Shown one piece after another: positions 7,396-15,339 of a stretch of DNA of 36,496 nt (position 1 is the first letter of the stretch; each line of letters begins with the position of its first letter). The notes beneath the pieces are model-generated. The model worked only from the letters and a program-made list of their open reading frames with translations, was not told the origin of the DNA and did no database searches. Position numbers and translations under genes: made by a program. This DNA comes from an uncultured Psychrobacillus sp. Its GTDB lineage: Bacteria; Bacillota; Bacilli; Bacillales_A; Planococcaceae. Location: the NCBI GenBank assembly GCA_934234185.1, contig CAKQHO010000024.1, positions 1 through 36,496 of the forward strand. The letters are read 5' to 3'.

Positions 7396-7788
7396 TTGGC
7401 AGAAAATACGGAACAAAAGTTTGTTCAAATGACTCCTGAAGGAAAAGAGTATTTAGGGACTATTGAAATTGCTCCAGAAGTTATTACTGTAATTGCAGGA
7501 ATTGCTACTACTGAGGTAGAAGGAATTGCTGGTACTCGCGGTAATTTTGCTGCTGGTGTGGTTGAACGCTTAGGTAAAAAAGTGCATGGTAAAGGAATTA
7601 AAACAGAAATAACAAATGAAGGATTATTCATCGATGTGTATTGTCTGGTGAAATACGGTTCTTCAGTTCCTGCAGTTGCTAGAGAGGTTCAATCACAAAT
7701 ACGTCAGGCTATCGAGAATATGACGAGCCTCGTACCTAAAGAAGTAAACATTCACATTACGGGAGTTCAATTTGATTCGGTCGAATAA
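7396..7788 (+). CDS. yqhY: YqhY, Asp23/YloU family protein
   Basis: 130-residue DUF322/Asp23 protein (GTIEIAPEVITVIAGIATTEVEGIAG, then a beta-rich core ending VNIHITGVQF). In B. subtilis the gene is always next to accBC and its loss perturbs acetyl-CoA carboxylase activity, so a role in tuning malonyl-CoA formation is likely. The start is TTG 7396, 8 nt from GAAGGAG (7381-7387); the in-frame GTG at 7387 overlaps that site and is rejected. It is last in the accBC operon. Confidence 0.85.
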   Translation: MAENTEQKFVQMTPEGKEYLGTIEIAPEVITVIAGIATTEVEGIAGTRGNFAAGVVERLGKKVHGKGIKTEITNEGLFIDVYCLVKYGSSVPAVAREVQSQIRQAIENMTSLVPKEVNIHITGVQFDSVE

Positions 7789-7801
7789 GAACTAAGAAAA
7801 C

Positions 7802-7839
7802 AGGAGAAGGAGCATGCCTTGCATGCTCCTTCTCCTTTT
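7802..7839 (+). terminator. Terminator of accB-accC-yqhY
   Basis: AGGAGAAGGAGCATGC (7802-7817), loop CTT, perfect complement (7821-7836), then TTTTC: a 16-bp uninterrupted stem. Confidence 0.9.
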
Positions 7840-7980
7840 CTAAAAAGATAAAAGATATATGACTTTCTAATGCCATGAACAGAGGTTGTCTAAGTCCCAG
7901 ATGGTCAACAGGATGTTGGGCAGGAAAAAGTTGTCACACGAAGTGACGTTCGTAGTTTCCCATCTGTGCTTTCGTCACCC

Positions 7981-8018
7981 ATTTGCTTGTCGGGGCAGAT
8001 CAGGCGCTGCCACTTTTC
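7981..8018 (-). repeat. Intergenic repeat, copy 2
   Basis: Read on the minus strand, this matches 5138-5175 at 35 of 38 bases. It sits in the 365-nt gap between yqhY and nusB, whose left part (about 7840-7980) is non-coding and contains TTTCTAATG at 7864-7872, echoed at 8015-8023. Copy 2 probably belongs to a larger element filling most of this gap. Confidence 0.6.
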
Positions 8019-8111
8019 TAATGATATATTGGGAATTTATAATGTGATGACTAATTTCCCTTTATTTTTCTGATTTTGTGCTATTCTAATAAGGCACTTT
8101 TATAAAAAATA

Positions 8112-8120
8112 TGCTATGAT
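8112..8120 (+). promoter_or_regulatory. Extended -10 promoter candidate for nusB
   Basis: TGCTATGAT: an extended -10 TGn followed by TATGAT (5 of 6), 34 nt before the nusB start. No good -35 element is present at the normal spacing, as is common with extended -10 promoters. Confidence 0.4.
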
Positions 8121-8153
8121 TGTTTAGATAGTTACAATTAAAGGAGAACGTAT

Positions 8154-8531
8154 ATGAAACGTAGAAAAGCAAGAGAACTAGCACTTCAAGCACTATTCCA
8201 ATTAGATAATAATGACATGACAATAGAAGAAGCAATTAGCCATGTAACGGAGGAAAAGGATGATTTCCTTACGAAGATCGTAACGGAGACTACAAAAAAT
8301 AAGGAACAAATAGACGCATCTCTTGTTGAAAAGCTGGAGAATTGGTCTTTGGCTCGTTTGCCTAAAATCGAAAGAACTGTTCTACGTATTGCAGTTTACG
8401 AATTACTTTTCCTTCCAGAAACACCATCTAAAGTAGTAATCAACGAAGCTTTAGAAATTTCCAAGCTTTATGGTGATGAGAAATCGAGCCGGTTTGTAAA
8501 TGGTGTTTTATCCAAATATACTGATCAGTAA
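8154..8531 (+). CDS. nusB: Transcription antitermination protein NusB
   Basis: Binds NusE/S10 and boxA RNA during antitermination of rRNA operons. 125 residues, all-helical; recognisable segments are MKRRKARELALQALFQLD, WSLARLPKIERTVLRIAVYELLF and VINEALEISKLYGDEKSSRFVNGVL. AAAGGAG lies 7 nt before the ATG. folD follows after 26 nt and is probably co-transcribed. Confidence 0.95.
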   Translation: MKRRKARELALQALFQLDNNDMTIEEAISHVTEEKDDFLTKIVTETTKNKEQIDASLVEKLENWSLARLPKIERTVLRIAVYELLFLPETPSKVVINEALEISKLYGDEKSSRFVNGVLSKYTDQ

Positions 8532-8557
8532 ATATCTTTAATGAGGGAGCGTTAACA

Positions 8558-9406
8558 GTGACGAATAACATTATTGATGGAAAACAGATAGCAACACAAG
8601 TAACAGAGAATGTGAAAAATCGAGTAGAAGCATTAAAAAGCAGGGGAATCGTTCCTGGTTTAGCTGTTATTTTAGTTGGAAGTGATCCCGCATCTCAAAC
8701 GTATGTCAATAATAAAACGAAAACTTGTGAGCGGCTTGGTATGTACTCAATAATGATCGAGCTAGAAGTTAATATCTCGGAGAAAGATTTACTAAAACAT
8801 GTAGAGAAACTAAACCATGATGAAAAAATTCATGGTATCTTAGTTCAATTACCGTTACCTTCTCATATTAATGAAGATAGTATCATTGCAGCAATAGCTC
8901 CCGAAAAAGATGTAGATGGTTTCCACCCAGTCAGTGTAGGTAAAATGATGATTGGCCAGCCAACATTTCTTCCATGTACTCCATTTGGAGTGATGAAGTT
9001 ATTAGAATATAGTAATATAAATTTAGAAGGCAAGCATGCGGTGGTCATTGGTAGAAGTAACATTGTTGGAAAGCCAATGGGTCAATTGCTTCTACAAAAC
9101 AATGCAACCGTTACTTATTGTCATTCCAAAACAAAAAATTTACATACATATACGAAACAAGCAGATATCTTGGTAGTAGCTACAGGCAAACCGAAAATGA
9201 TCGACAGCAGTTATGTTAAGGAAGGTGCCATTGTAATCGACGTTGGTATTCACCGTGACGAGAATAATAAGCTATGTGGAGATGTTGATTTTGCTTCTAC
9301 CAGCCTTGTTGCATCTAAAATAACACCTGTACCTGGTGGAGTAGGTCCTATGACTATAGCAATGCTTATGGAAAATACTTGTCTAGCAGCAGAGAATATA
9401 AACTAA
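8558..9406 (+). CDS. folD: Methylenetetrahydrofolate dehydrogenase/cyclohydrolase
   Basis: Bifunctional cytoplasmic enzyme interconverting 5,10-methylene-THF and 10-formyl-THF. 282 residues. The YxxxK motif is at Y49-K53, followed by the folate-site segment DVDGFHPVSVG, PCTPFGVMKLLE, the NADP-binding GRSNIVGKPMGQLL and the C-terminal PGGVGPMTIAML. The start is GTG 8558 with GAGGGAG upstream. It lies between nusB and xseA, as in B. subtilis. Confidence 0.96.
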   Translation: MTNNIIDGKQIATQVTENVKNRVEALKSRGIVPGLAVILVGSDPASQTYVNNKTKTCERLGMYSIMIELEVNISEKDLLKHVEKLNHDEKIHGILVQLPLPSHINEDSIIAAIAPEKDVDGFHPVSVGKMMIGQPTFLPCTPFGVMKLLEYSNINLEGKHAVVIGRSNIVGKPMGQLLLQNNATVTYCHSKTKNLHTYTKQADILVVATGKPKMIDSSYVKEGAIVIDVGIHRDENNKLCGDVDFASTSLVASKITPVPGGVGPMTIAMLMENTCLAAENIN

Positions 9407-9417
9407 ATAGGATATTG

Positions 9418-9447
9418 AGCTGTTTTTCAATTTGAAAGACAGCTTTT
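9418..9447 (+). terminator. Hairpin between folD and xseA
   Basis: AGCTGTTTTTCAA (9418-9430) pairs with TTGAAAGACAGCT (9432-9444) with one T-G pair, followed by TTTT. It is either a weak terminator or an attenuator ahead of the exonuclease VII genes. Confidence 0.6.
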
Positions 9448-9472
9448 AACTTGTCAAGGGGAGTGGAATAAT

Positions 9473-10828
9473 ATGTCACAAACATATTTAACAGTGAAGG
9501 CCCTAACTAAATACATTAAGAGAAAATTCGATGCTGACTCTCATCTACGTGATGTGTATGTAAAAGGAGAACTTTCTAATGTGAAAGTGCATTCGAGTGG
9601 GCATATTTATTTCACTCTAAAAGATGAGTCAGCTCGTTTAACGTCTGTTATGTTTGCGATGAATGCAAGGTCCTTAAAGTTTGTTCCTGAAAGTGGAATG
9701 AATGTACTGGTCCGTGGAGATATAAATGTGTTTGAAGCTGCTGGTCAATATCAGCTTTATGCATCATCCATACAGCCTGATGGGATAGGGGAGTTATTTC
9801 TTGCATTCGAACAATTGAAACGAAAGTTGGAATCGGAAGGACTTTTTCATCCTTCTAGAAAGCAGAGAATACCAGCTTTTCCTAAACAAATAGGAGTCAT
9901 TACTTCGAAGACTGGAGCAGCTATTAGAGATATCCTTACTACACTTGAAAGAAGATATCCTATTAGTGAGGTAATAGTATTTCCTAGCATTGTTCAAGGG
10001 CCACAGGCAGCACCGTCTATCGTACGTTCTATACAACAAGCAAATCAGATGAAAAAGATAGATGTTCTTATTGTTGGTCGTGGTGGTGGGTCAATTGAAG
10101 ATCTTTGGGCCTTTAACGAAGAGGCTGTTGCAAGAGCGATCGCAGGAAGTAAAATCCCTATTATTAGTGCAGTTGGCCATGAAACCGATACAACGATTGC
10201 AGATTTTGTGGCAGATTTACGTGCTCCTACTCCAACAGCAGCTGCTGAAATGGCAGTACCAAGTAAAGAAAACTTACTACAAAATGTCTTATCTTATCAA
10301 TCTGCAAGTCTTCATTTTATTACCAAAATGCTAGCAGACCAAAAAAGTCGTTTAAATAGAGCGATGCAATCTCCTGTGATGGAAACTCCGGAAAGATTAT
10401 ATCGTCCTTTTATAGAAAGATATGTGAGAACAGAGCAGCAGTTTCAAAGAGAAACGATACGAATTATACAGGAAAAATCTAAGAGCTATTTGCAGATGAA
10501 TAGCAGACTTTCACAGCTTTCTCCTCAACGAGTGATCACAGTACATTCAAAAGCAATCGATACGCTAAACAATCGGTTAAATCAAGCGATTACTTCATCC
10601 TTTAATAAGAACAATCAGAAATTCAATGGAGCGATTCGTACATTAGAGGCGTTAAATCCGTTGAAAATTATGGATCGAGGCTATAGCATTACTTATCAAC
10701 AAGGTAAATTGATTAAATCAATAAAAGAGGTTCAAGAAGGAGATACTATTACAGTGACTGTTTCTGATGGGCAAATACATGCAGTTGTTCAACAGGCTGT
10801 ACTAGAAACAGAAAAGGGAGGAAATTGA
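9473..10828 (+). CDS. xseA: Exodeoxyribonuclease VII large subunit
   Basis: Catalytic subunit of exonuclease VII, which degrades single-stranded DNA from both ends. 451 residues: N-terminal OB fold (LTVKALTKYIKRKFDADSHLRDVYVKGELSN), the nuclease core with IGVITSKTGAAIRDI, IIVGRGGG-type DVLIVGRGGGSIEDLWAFNEE and AVGHETDTTIADFVADLRAPTPTAAAE, then a long coiled coil (about 280-390) that binds XseB. The ATG has GGGGAG upstream. It overlaps the ribosome binding region of xseB. Confidence 0.97.
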   Translation: MSQTYLTVKALTKYIKRKFDADSHLRDVYVKGELSNVKVHSSGHIYFTLKDESARLTSVMFAMNARSLKFVPESGMNVLVRGDINVFEAAGQYQLYASSIQPDGIGELFLAFEQLKRKLESEGLFHPSRKQRIPAFPKQIGVITSKTGAAIRDILTTLERRYPISEVIVFPSIVQGPQAAPSIVRSIQQANQMKKIDVLIVGRGGGSIEDLWAFNEEAVARAIAGSKIPIISAVGHETDTTIADFVADLRAPTPTAAAEMAVPSKENLLQNVLSYQSASLHFITKMLADQKSRLNRAMQSPVMETPERLYRPFIERYVRTEQQFQRETIRIIQEKSKSYLQMNSRLSQLSPQRVITVHSKAIDTLNNRLNQAITSSFNKNNQKFNGAIRTLEALNPLKIMDRGYSITYQQGKLIKSIKEVQEGDTITVTVSDGQIHAVVQQAVLETEKGGN

Positions 10829-10830
10829 GA

Positions 10831-11049
10831 ATGGTTAAAAAAGAAATCCCATTTGACGAGGCAATGCTACAGCTAGAGAATATTGTTCGTCAACTAGAAC
10901 AGGGAGATGTACCTTTAGAAAATGCCATTGAGCTATATCAAAAAGGAATGGAACTGTCTAAGTTATGTAGTGATAAGCTACAAAGTGCAGAAAAACAGCT
11001 AGTTTCCTTTATGGATGAAAGTAAAGAAGAGGCATCAGAAAATGACTAA
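10831..11049 (+). CDS. xseB: Exodeoxyribonuclease VII small subunit
   Basis: 72-residue helical partner that decorates the XseA coiled coil. It shows the family sequence FDEAMLQLENIVRQLEQGDVPLE and a second helix with ELYQKGMELSKLC. The ATG at 10831 is 9 nt after GGGAGG (10816-10821); the in-frame TTG at 10825 is too close to that site. It starts 2 nt after the xseA stop and overlaps ispA by 8 nt. Confidence 0.95.
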   Translation: MVKKEIPFDEAMLQLENIVRQLEQGDVPLENAIELYQKGMELSKLCSDKLQSAEKQLVSFMDESKEEASEND

Positions 11050-11926
11050 TCAATTACAAGCATTTATTCAAACCAACCAACCTTTAATAGAAAAAAAACT
11101 TCACGATCTTATAGAAGATGTTAAGGGTCCCACTGAGCTGAAAAAAGCAATGAGCTATTCCCTACAAGCAGGAGGTAAAAGGATTAGACCCCTTTATACG
11201 CTAGCTGTATTAGAGGAGCTGGGAGTTAAAAACGAGGATGCCTTGACTGTTGCTTGCACCATTGAGATGATTCATACTTACTCGCTTATTCATGATGATC
11301 TCCCAAGCATGGATAATGATGATTTACGAAGAGGCAAGCCAACAAATCATATAGTTTTCGGCGAGGCATTAGCTATACTAGCTGGAGATGCTCTTCTCAC
11401 GCTTTCCTTTGGAGTTATTGCTAGGCTGAAACAGCTTACTGCTGAACAAAAGGTAGAGCTGATTGACCGATTAAGCTATGCATCGGGTTCTGAAGGAATG
11501 GTAGGAGGCCAAGTATTGGATATCTTAAGTGAAGGAAAATCCCTTACACTAAAGGAACTAGAGGAGGTCCATATAAATAAAACAGGAGCTCTTCTTTTAT
11601 TCAGTATAATTGCAGGGGGCATTATTGCAAATGCCGAAACTAATATCCAGCTTTCATTGGAAAAATATGCATTCCATATTGGATTAGCATTTCAAATTCA
11701 GGATGATATTCTTGATATAGAAGGTACCTCTGAACAATTAGGGAAAACTGCAGGGAAAGATGTTTTAAGTGAAAAAAACACGTATCCTTCCATTCTGTCA
11801 CTTGATGGAGCAAAGGAACAATTGCATCACCAATATAAGCTTGCAATCGCTGCATTAGAGGAAGCTGACTTAGACAAAGGACTATTAGTGGAAATCGCCA
11901 ATTACATCACGAAGCGCTCCAAATAA
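11042..11926 (+). CDS. ispA: Polyprenyl (farnesyl) diphosphate synthase
   Basis: Condenses IPP with DMAPP/GPP to make farnesyl diphosphate for undecaprenyl, quinone and other isoprenoids. 294 residues. The first aspartate-rich motif is DDLPSMD (85-91), the second is DDILD (221-225), with GGKRIRP and GGQVLD in place. ATG 11042 overlaps the end of xseB by 8 nt and has AAGAGG about 9 nt upstream; the frame opens further upstream, but that part lies inside xseB. Neighbouring dxs makes the precursor pathway's first intermediate. Confidence 0.95.
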   Translation: MTNQLQAFIQTNQPLIEKKLHDLIEDVKGPTELKKAMSYSLQAGGKRIRPLYTLAVLEELGVKNEDALTVACTIEMIHTYSLIHDDLPSMDNDDLRRGKPTNHIVFGEALAILAGDALLTLSFGVIARLKQLTAEQKVELIDRLSYASGSEGMVGGQVLDILSEGKSLTLKELEEVHINKTGALLLFSIIAGGIIANAETNIQLSLEKYAFHIGLAFQIQDDILDIEGTSEQLGKTAGKDVLSEKNTYPSILSLDGAKEQLHHQYKLAIAALEEADLDKGLLVEIANYITKRSK

Positions 11927-12006
11927 TAACGAATAACTTTGTTTTATATCTATTTATGATATGATAATAACTACCGTATATATGGAAATCTAAAAGAAGG
12001 TGTGTG

Positions 12007-13908
12007 ATGGCAATGGATTTAACTTCAATTTCTAGCCCATCCTTTTTAAAAAGTTTAGATAATGAACAATTAAAGGAATTAAGCGAAGATATTCGAACGT
12101 TTTTAATAGAGAAACTCTCTGTTACTGGAGGGCATATTGGTCCTAACTTAGGTGTCGTGGAGCTGACTGTAGCTTTACATAAATCATTTAACAGTCCGGA
12201 GGATAAACTACTTTGGGATGTTGGGCATCAGGCGTATGTGCATAAAATATTAACAGGCCGTGCCGATCAATTTGATTCCCTTCGACAATTTAAAGGTCTA
12301 TGTGGATTCCCAAAGAGAATTGAAAGTGAGCATGACGTATGGGAGGCTGGACATAGCTCTACGTCCTTATCTGCTGCAATGGGAATGGCAAAGGCAAGAG
12401 ATTTGCTGAACAAGAAAAATTATGTTGTCCCAATTATTGGCGATGGAGCACTAACTGGTGGTATGGCGTTAGAAGCTTTAAATCATATTGGTCATGAACA
12501 GACTGATATGATTGTCATTTTAAATGACAATGAAATGTCCATTGCTCCCAATGTAGGTGCCTTGCATAATGTGCTAGGAAAACTGAGAACACATGGAACA
12601 TATAACAAAGCTAAGGAAGAGCTAGAGGCACTGTTAAAGAAAATTCCTGCAGTTGGTGGGAAACTAGCAGGAACTGCAGAACGAGTAAAAGATAGCCTAA
12701 AATATCTTCTTGTATCTGGTGCCTTTTTTGAGGAACTAGGTTTCACTTATCTAGGACCAATTGATGGACATAACTTTGAAAACTTAGAAGAGAACCTTCA
12801 GTATGCTAAAAAAATGAAGGGTCCTGTACTGATCCATGTAATTACGAAAAAAGGTAAAGGCTTTAAGCCAGCAGAACAAGATAAAATAGGTACATGGCAT
12901 GGGACTGGACCTTATAAAATGGAAACTGGAGATTTTGTAAAATCTGTTTCCAAGGCTCCATCATGGAGTGGCTTGGTTGCTGAAACTGCTCGCAAATTAG
13001 CAAGAGAGGACAATCGAATTGTGGCAATCACGCCAGCAATGCCGGTTGGCTCGAAGCTAGAAGGATTTGCATCAGAATTCCCCGACAGAATGTTTGATGT
13101 AGGTATTGCAGAGCAACATGCAACTACTATGGCAGCAGGTTTAGCAGCAGAAGGAATGAAGCCGCTGCTTGTCATTTATTCTACCTTCCTTCAACGTGCT
13201 TACGATCAGGTTTTACATGATATCTGTCGTCAGAACTTAAATGTAGTAATTGGAATCGATCGTTCTGGACTAGTAGGAGCAGATGGTGAAACTCATCAAG
13301 GAATCTACGACATTTCTTTCCTTCGTCATATGCCAAACATGGTAATCATGATGCCGAAGGATGAAAATGAAGGTCAACATATGGTGAAGACAGCATTTGA
13401 TTATGATGATGGACCTATTGCTCTTCGTTACCCAAGAGGAAATGGACTTGGTGTTCCGATGGATGAAGAGCTTCAACCAATTCCTATTGGATCATGGGAA
13501 GTACTGAAAGAAGGTACCAACGCAGTTATCCTTACTTTTGGAACAACCATTCCTCTAGCTCTACAGGCGGCTACGATGCTAGAACAAGAGAACATTTCTG
13601 TTGAAGTTGTTAATGCAAGGTTTATAAAACCGTTAGACGTAGAAATGCTTCGTTCAATCCAAGCACGAAATATTCCTATCTTCACAGTAGAAGAAAGTGC
13701 CTTACAAGGTGGATTCGGAAGTGCAGTTTTAGAATTCTTCAACGAAGAAAACTTAACAGCTAATGTCCAACGTATGGGTATACCGGATATCTTTATCGAG
13801 CATGGAGAGGTAAAGCAGCTTCTAGAGGAAATTCATATCACTACTGATGCTTTAGTAGATCTTGTTAAAACAACAATAAATGAATCTCCAAGGTATATTT
13901 CATCATGA
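12007..13908 (+). CDS. dxs: 1-deoxy-D-xylulose-5-phosphate synthase
   Basis: Thiamine-diphosphate enzyme joining pyruvate and glyceraldehyde 3-phosphate, the first step of the MEP isoprenoid pathway. 633 residues. Visible features are GGHIGPNLGVVELTVALH, the ThDP motif GDGALTGGMALEALNHIG...LNDNEMSI, WHGTGPY, DVGIAEQHATTMAAGLA and the C-terminal transketolase domain. ATG 12007 is 6 nt after AGAAGG; ATG 12013 is also possible. The stop overlaps the next start (ATGA). Upstream AT-rich DNA (about 11940-11975) probably contains its promoter. Confidence 0.97.
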   Translation: MAMDLTSISSPSFLKSLDNEQLKELSEDIRTFLIEKLSVTGGHIGPNLGVVELTVALHKSFNSPEDKLLWDVGHQAYVHKILTGRADQFDSLRQFKGLCGFPKRIESEHDVWEAGHSSTSLSAAMGMAKARDLLNKKNYVVPIIGDGALTGGMALEALNHIGHEQTDMIVILNDNEMSIAPNVGALHNVLGKLRTHGTYNKAKEELEALLKKIPAVGGKLAGTAERVKDSLKYLLVSGAFFEELGFTYLGPIDGHNFENLEENLQYAKKMKGPVLIHVITKKGKGFKPAEQDKIGTWHGTGPYKMETGDFVKSVSKAPSWSGLVAETARKLAREDNRIVAITPAMPVGSKLEGFASEFPDRMFDVGIAEQHATTMAAGLAAEGMKPLLVIYSTFLQRAYDQVLHDICRQNLNVVIGIDRSGLVGADGETHQGIYDISFLRHMPNMVIMMPKDENEGQHMVKTAFDYDDGPIALRYPRGNGLGVPMDEELQPIPIGSWEVLKEGTNAVILTFGTTIPLALQAATMLEQENISVEVVNARFIKPLDVEMLRSIQARNIPIFTVEESALQGGFGSAVLEFFNEENLTANVQRMGIPDIFIEHGEVKQLLEEIHITTDALVDLVKTTINESPRYISS

Positions 13909-14726
13909 GCAATAAAGTACCAAAGGAACGAGTAGATATATTGCTTGTTGAACAAGGATTGTTTGAAACAAGAGAAAAAGCAAAAAGAGCTATAATGGCT
14001 GGTCTAGTCTATTTAAAAGAAGAGAGAATAGATAAGCCAGGAGAAAAAGTAGAGATTACTTCTTTACTAACCGTTAAAGGTCAAGCTCTTAAATATGTAA
14101 GTAGAGGCGGATTAAAGCTTGAAAAGGCTCTACAGGAATTTGATATAAATATTAAAGATAATATAATGCTTGATATTGGTTCCTCCACAGGAGGATTTAC
14201 GGATTGCGGTCTTCAAAACGGTGTAAAGCATGCTTACGCACTCGATGTAGGAAGTAACCAGCTTGCATGGAAAATTCGACAGGATTCTAGAGTTACAGTG
14301 ATGGAGAAGACCAATTTTCGCTATGCAAAGCCAGAGGATTTTCAAGAGGGGCTTCCTTCTTTTTCATCTATTGATGTGTCATTTATTTCGTTGAAGCTTA
14401 TTTTACCAACACTAAAAACAATACTTGTACCTAATGGACAAGTAGTTGCCCTTATAAAGCCTCAGTTTGAGGCTGGAAAAGAGAGAGTTGGTAAAAAGGG
14501 AGTCGTGCGAGACGCAAAGGTACATCTAGATGTCCTTGAAGACATAGCAACTTTTGCTCAGTCGATTGACTTTCAAGTAAAAAATGCATCCTTTTCTCCC
14601 ATTACTGGAGGAGAAGGCAATATAGAATTTCTTTTTCATTTAGAAAGCGTTGAAGAAGGGAAACTTATCCCCCACAACATTGATTTTTCTAAGCTAGTGG
14701 AAGAGGCGCATCGTTCGCTAAAATAA
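13905..14726 (+). CDS. yqxC: TlyA-type rRNA 2'-O-methyltransferase (YqxC)
   Basis: 273 residues: N-terminal S4 RNA-binding domain (about 4-66, ERVDILLVEQGLFETREKAKRAIMAGLV) and an FtsJ-like Rossmann methyltransferase domain with SAM motif DIGSSTGGFTDC. TlyA homologues methylate ribose in 16S and/or 23S rRNA; some act as hemolysins when purified, but a secreted role is not supported here. The start overlaps the dxs stop (ATGA), so it is translationally coupled. A terminator follows directly. Confidence 0.9.
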   Translation: MSNKVPKERVDILLVEQGLFETREKAKRAIMAGLVYLKEERIDKPGEKVEITSLLTVKGQALKYVSRGGLKLEKALQEFDINIKDNIMLDIGSSTGGFTDCGLQNGVKHAYALDVGSNQLAWKIRQDSRVTVMEKTNFRYAKPEDFQEGLPSFSSIDVSFISLKLILPTLKTILVPNGQVVALIKPQFEAGKERVGKKGVVRDAKVHLDVLEDIATFAQSIDFQVKNASFSPITGGEGNIEFLFHLESVEEGKLIPHNIDFSKLVEEAHRSLK

Positions 14727-14729
14727 TCA

Positions 14730-14757
14730 GCGACTCATCATGAGTCGCTTTTTTTCT
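14730..14757 (+). terminator. Terminator after yqxC
   Basis: AGCGACTC (14730-14737), loop ATCAT, GAGTCGCT (14743-14750), then seven Ts. Confidence 0.92.
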
Positions 14758-14823
14758 TGTTAGTTTTACAATGTAATGCTAATGTATAAAATAAATAGTA
14801 TAAATATACAGTGGGGGTACTAT

Positions 14824-15273
14824 ATGAACAAAGGACAAAGACATATTCGTATTAGGGATATTATTTCAAATTACGAGATTGAAACACAGGATGATTTGGT
14901 AGATCATTTGAAAAATGCTGGATATAACGTCACGCAAGCAACCGTTTCAAGGGATATTAAGGAGCTACATTTGGTTAAGGTGCCATTACCGAACGGAAAT
15001 TATAAATACAGCTTGCCAGCCGATCAACGGTTTAATCCTATACAAAAACTACATAGAGCATTAACGGATGCTTTTGTAAGTATAGATGGAGCCAGCCATT
15101 TTCTTGTGATGAAAACCTTGCCTGGAAATGCTCATGCGATTGGTTCACTAATTGATTACTTGGATTGGACAGAAATATTAGGTACAATTTGTGGAGACGA
15201 TACTTGCTTGATCTTATGTCGCGCAGAAGAAGATAGTGAAATAGTTAAGCAAAGATTATTAGAAATGCTTTAA
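14824..15273 (+). CDS. argR: Arginine repressor (AhrC/ArgR)
   Basis: Hexameric regulator that represses arginine synthesis and activates arginine breakdown when arginine binds. 149 residues, the exact size of B. subtilis AhrC: winged-helix N-terminus (MNKGQRHIRIRDIISNYEIETQDDL, VTQATVSRDIKELHLVKVP) and the C-terminal oligomerisation and arginine-binding domain with GTICGDDTCLI. ATG 14824 is chosen over an upstream in-frame start at 14776 because the family begins MNKGQRH and GTGGGGG precedes it. The AT-rich leader (about 14780-14810) contains TGTATA and TATACA but no clear ARG box. Confidence 0.95.
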   Translation: MNKGQRHIRIRDIISNYEIETQDDLVDHLKNAGYNVTQATVSRDIKELHLVKVPLPNGNYKYSLPADQRFNPIQKLHRALTDAFVSIDGASHFLVMKTLPGNAHAIGSLIDYLDWTEILGTICGDDTCLILCRAEEDSEIVKQRLLEML

Positions 15274-15286
15274 TTTATCAATAGAC

Positions 15287-15318
15287 GGGCTGTGAATTTA
15301 TGTAATCAGCCCTTCTTT
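15287..15318 (+). terminator. Weak hairpin between argR and recN
   Basis: GGGCTG (15287-15292) pairs with CAGCCC (15307-15312), followed by TTCTTT. The short stem and imperfect tail suggest only partial termination. Confidence 0.4.
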
Positions 15319-15339
15319 CCCTATAAAGAGGTGAGAACG

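Noticed and set aside
10062..10334. 90-codon plus-strand frame inside xseA
   Set aside because: It is a low-complexity leucine/glutamine shadow of the conserved nuclease core of XseA.
14776..14823. N-terminal extension of ArgR and an ARG box in its leader
   Set aside because: The extension precedes the ribosome binding site and the family start MNKGQRH. The AT-rich leader matches almost any AT-rich operator and has no clear TGAAT/ATTCA pair.
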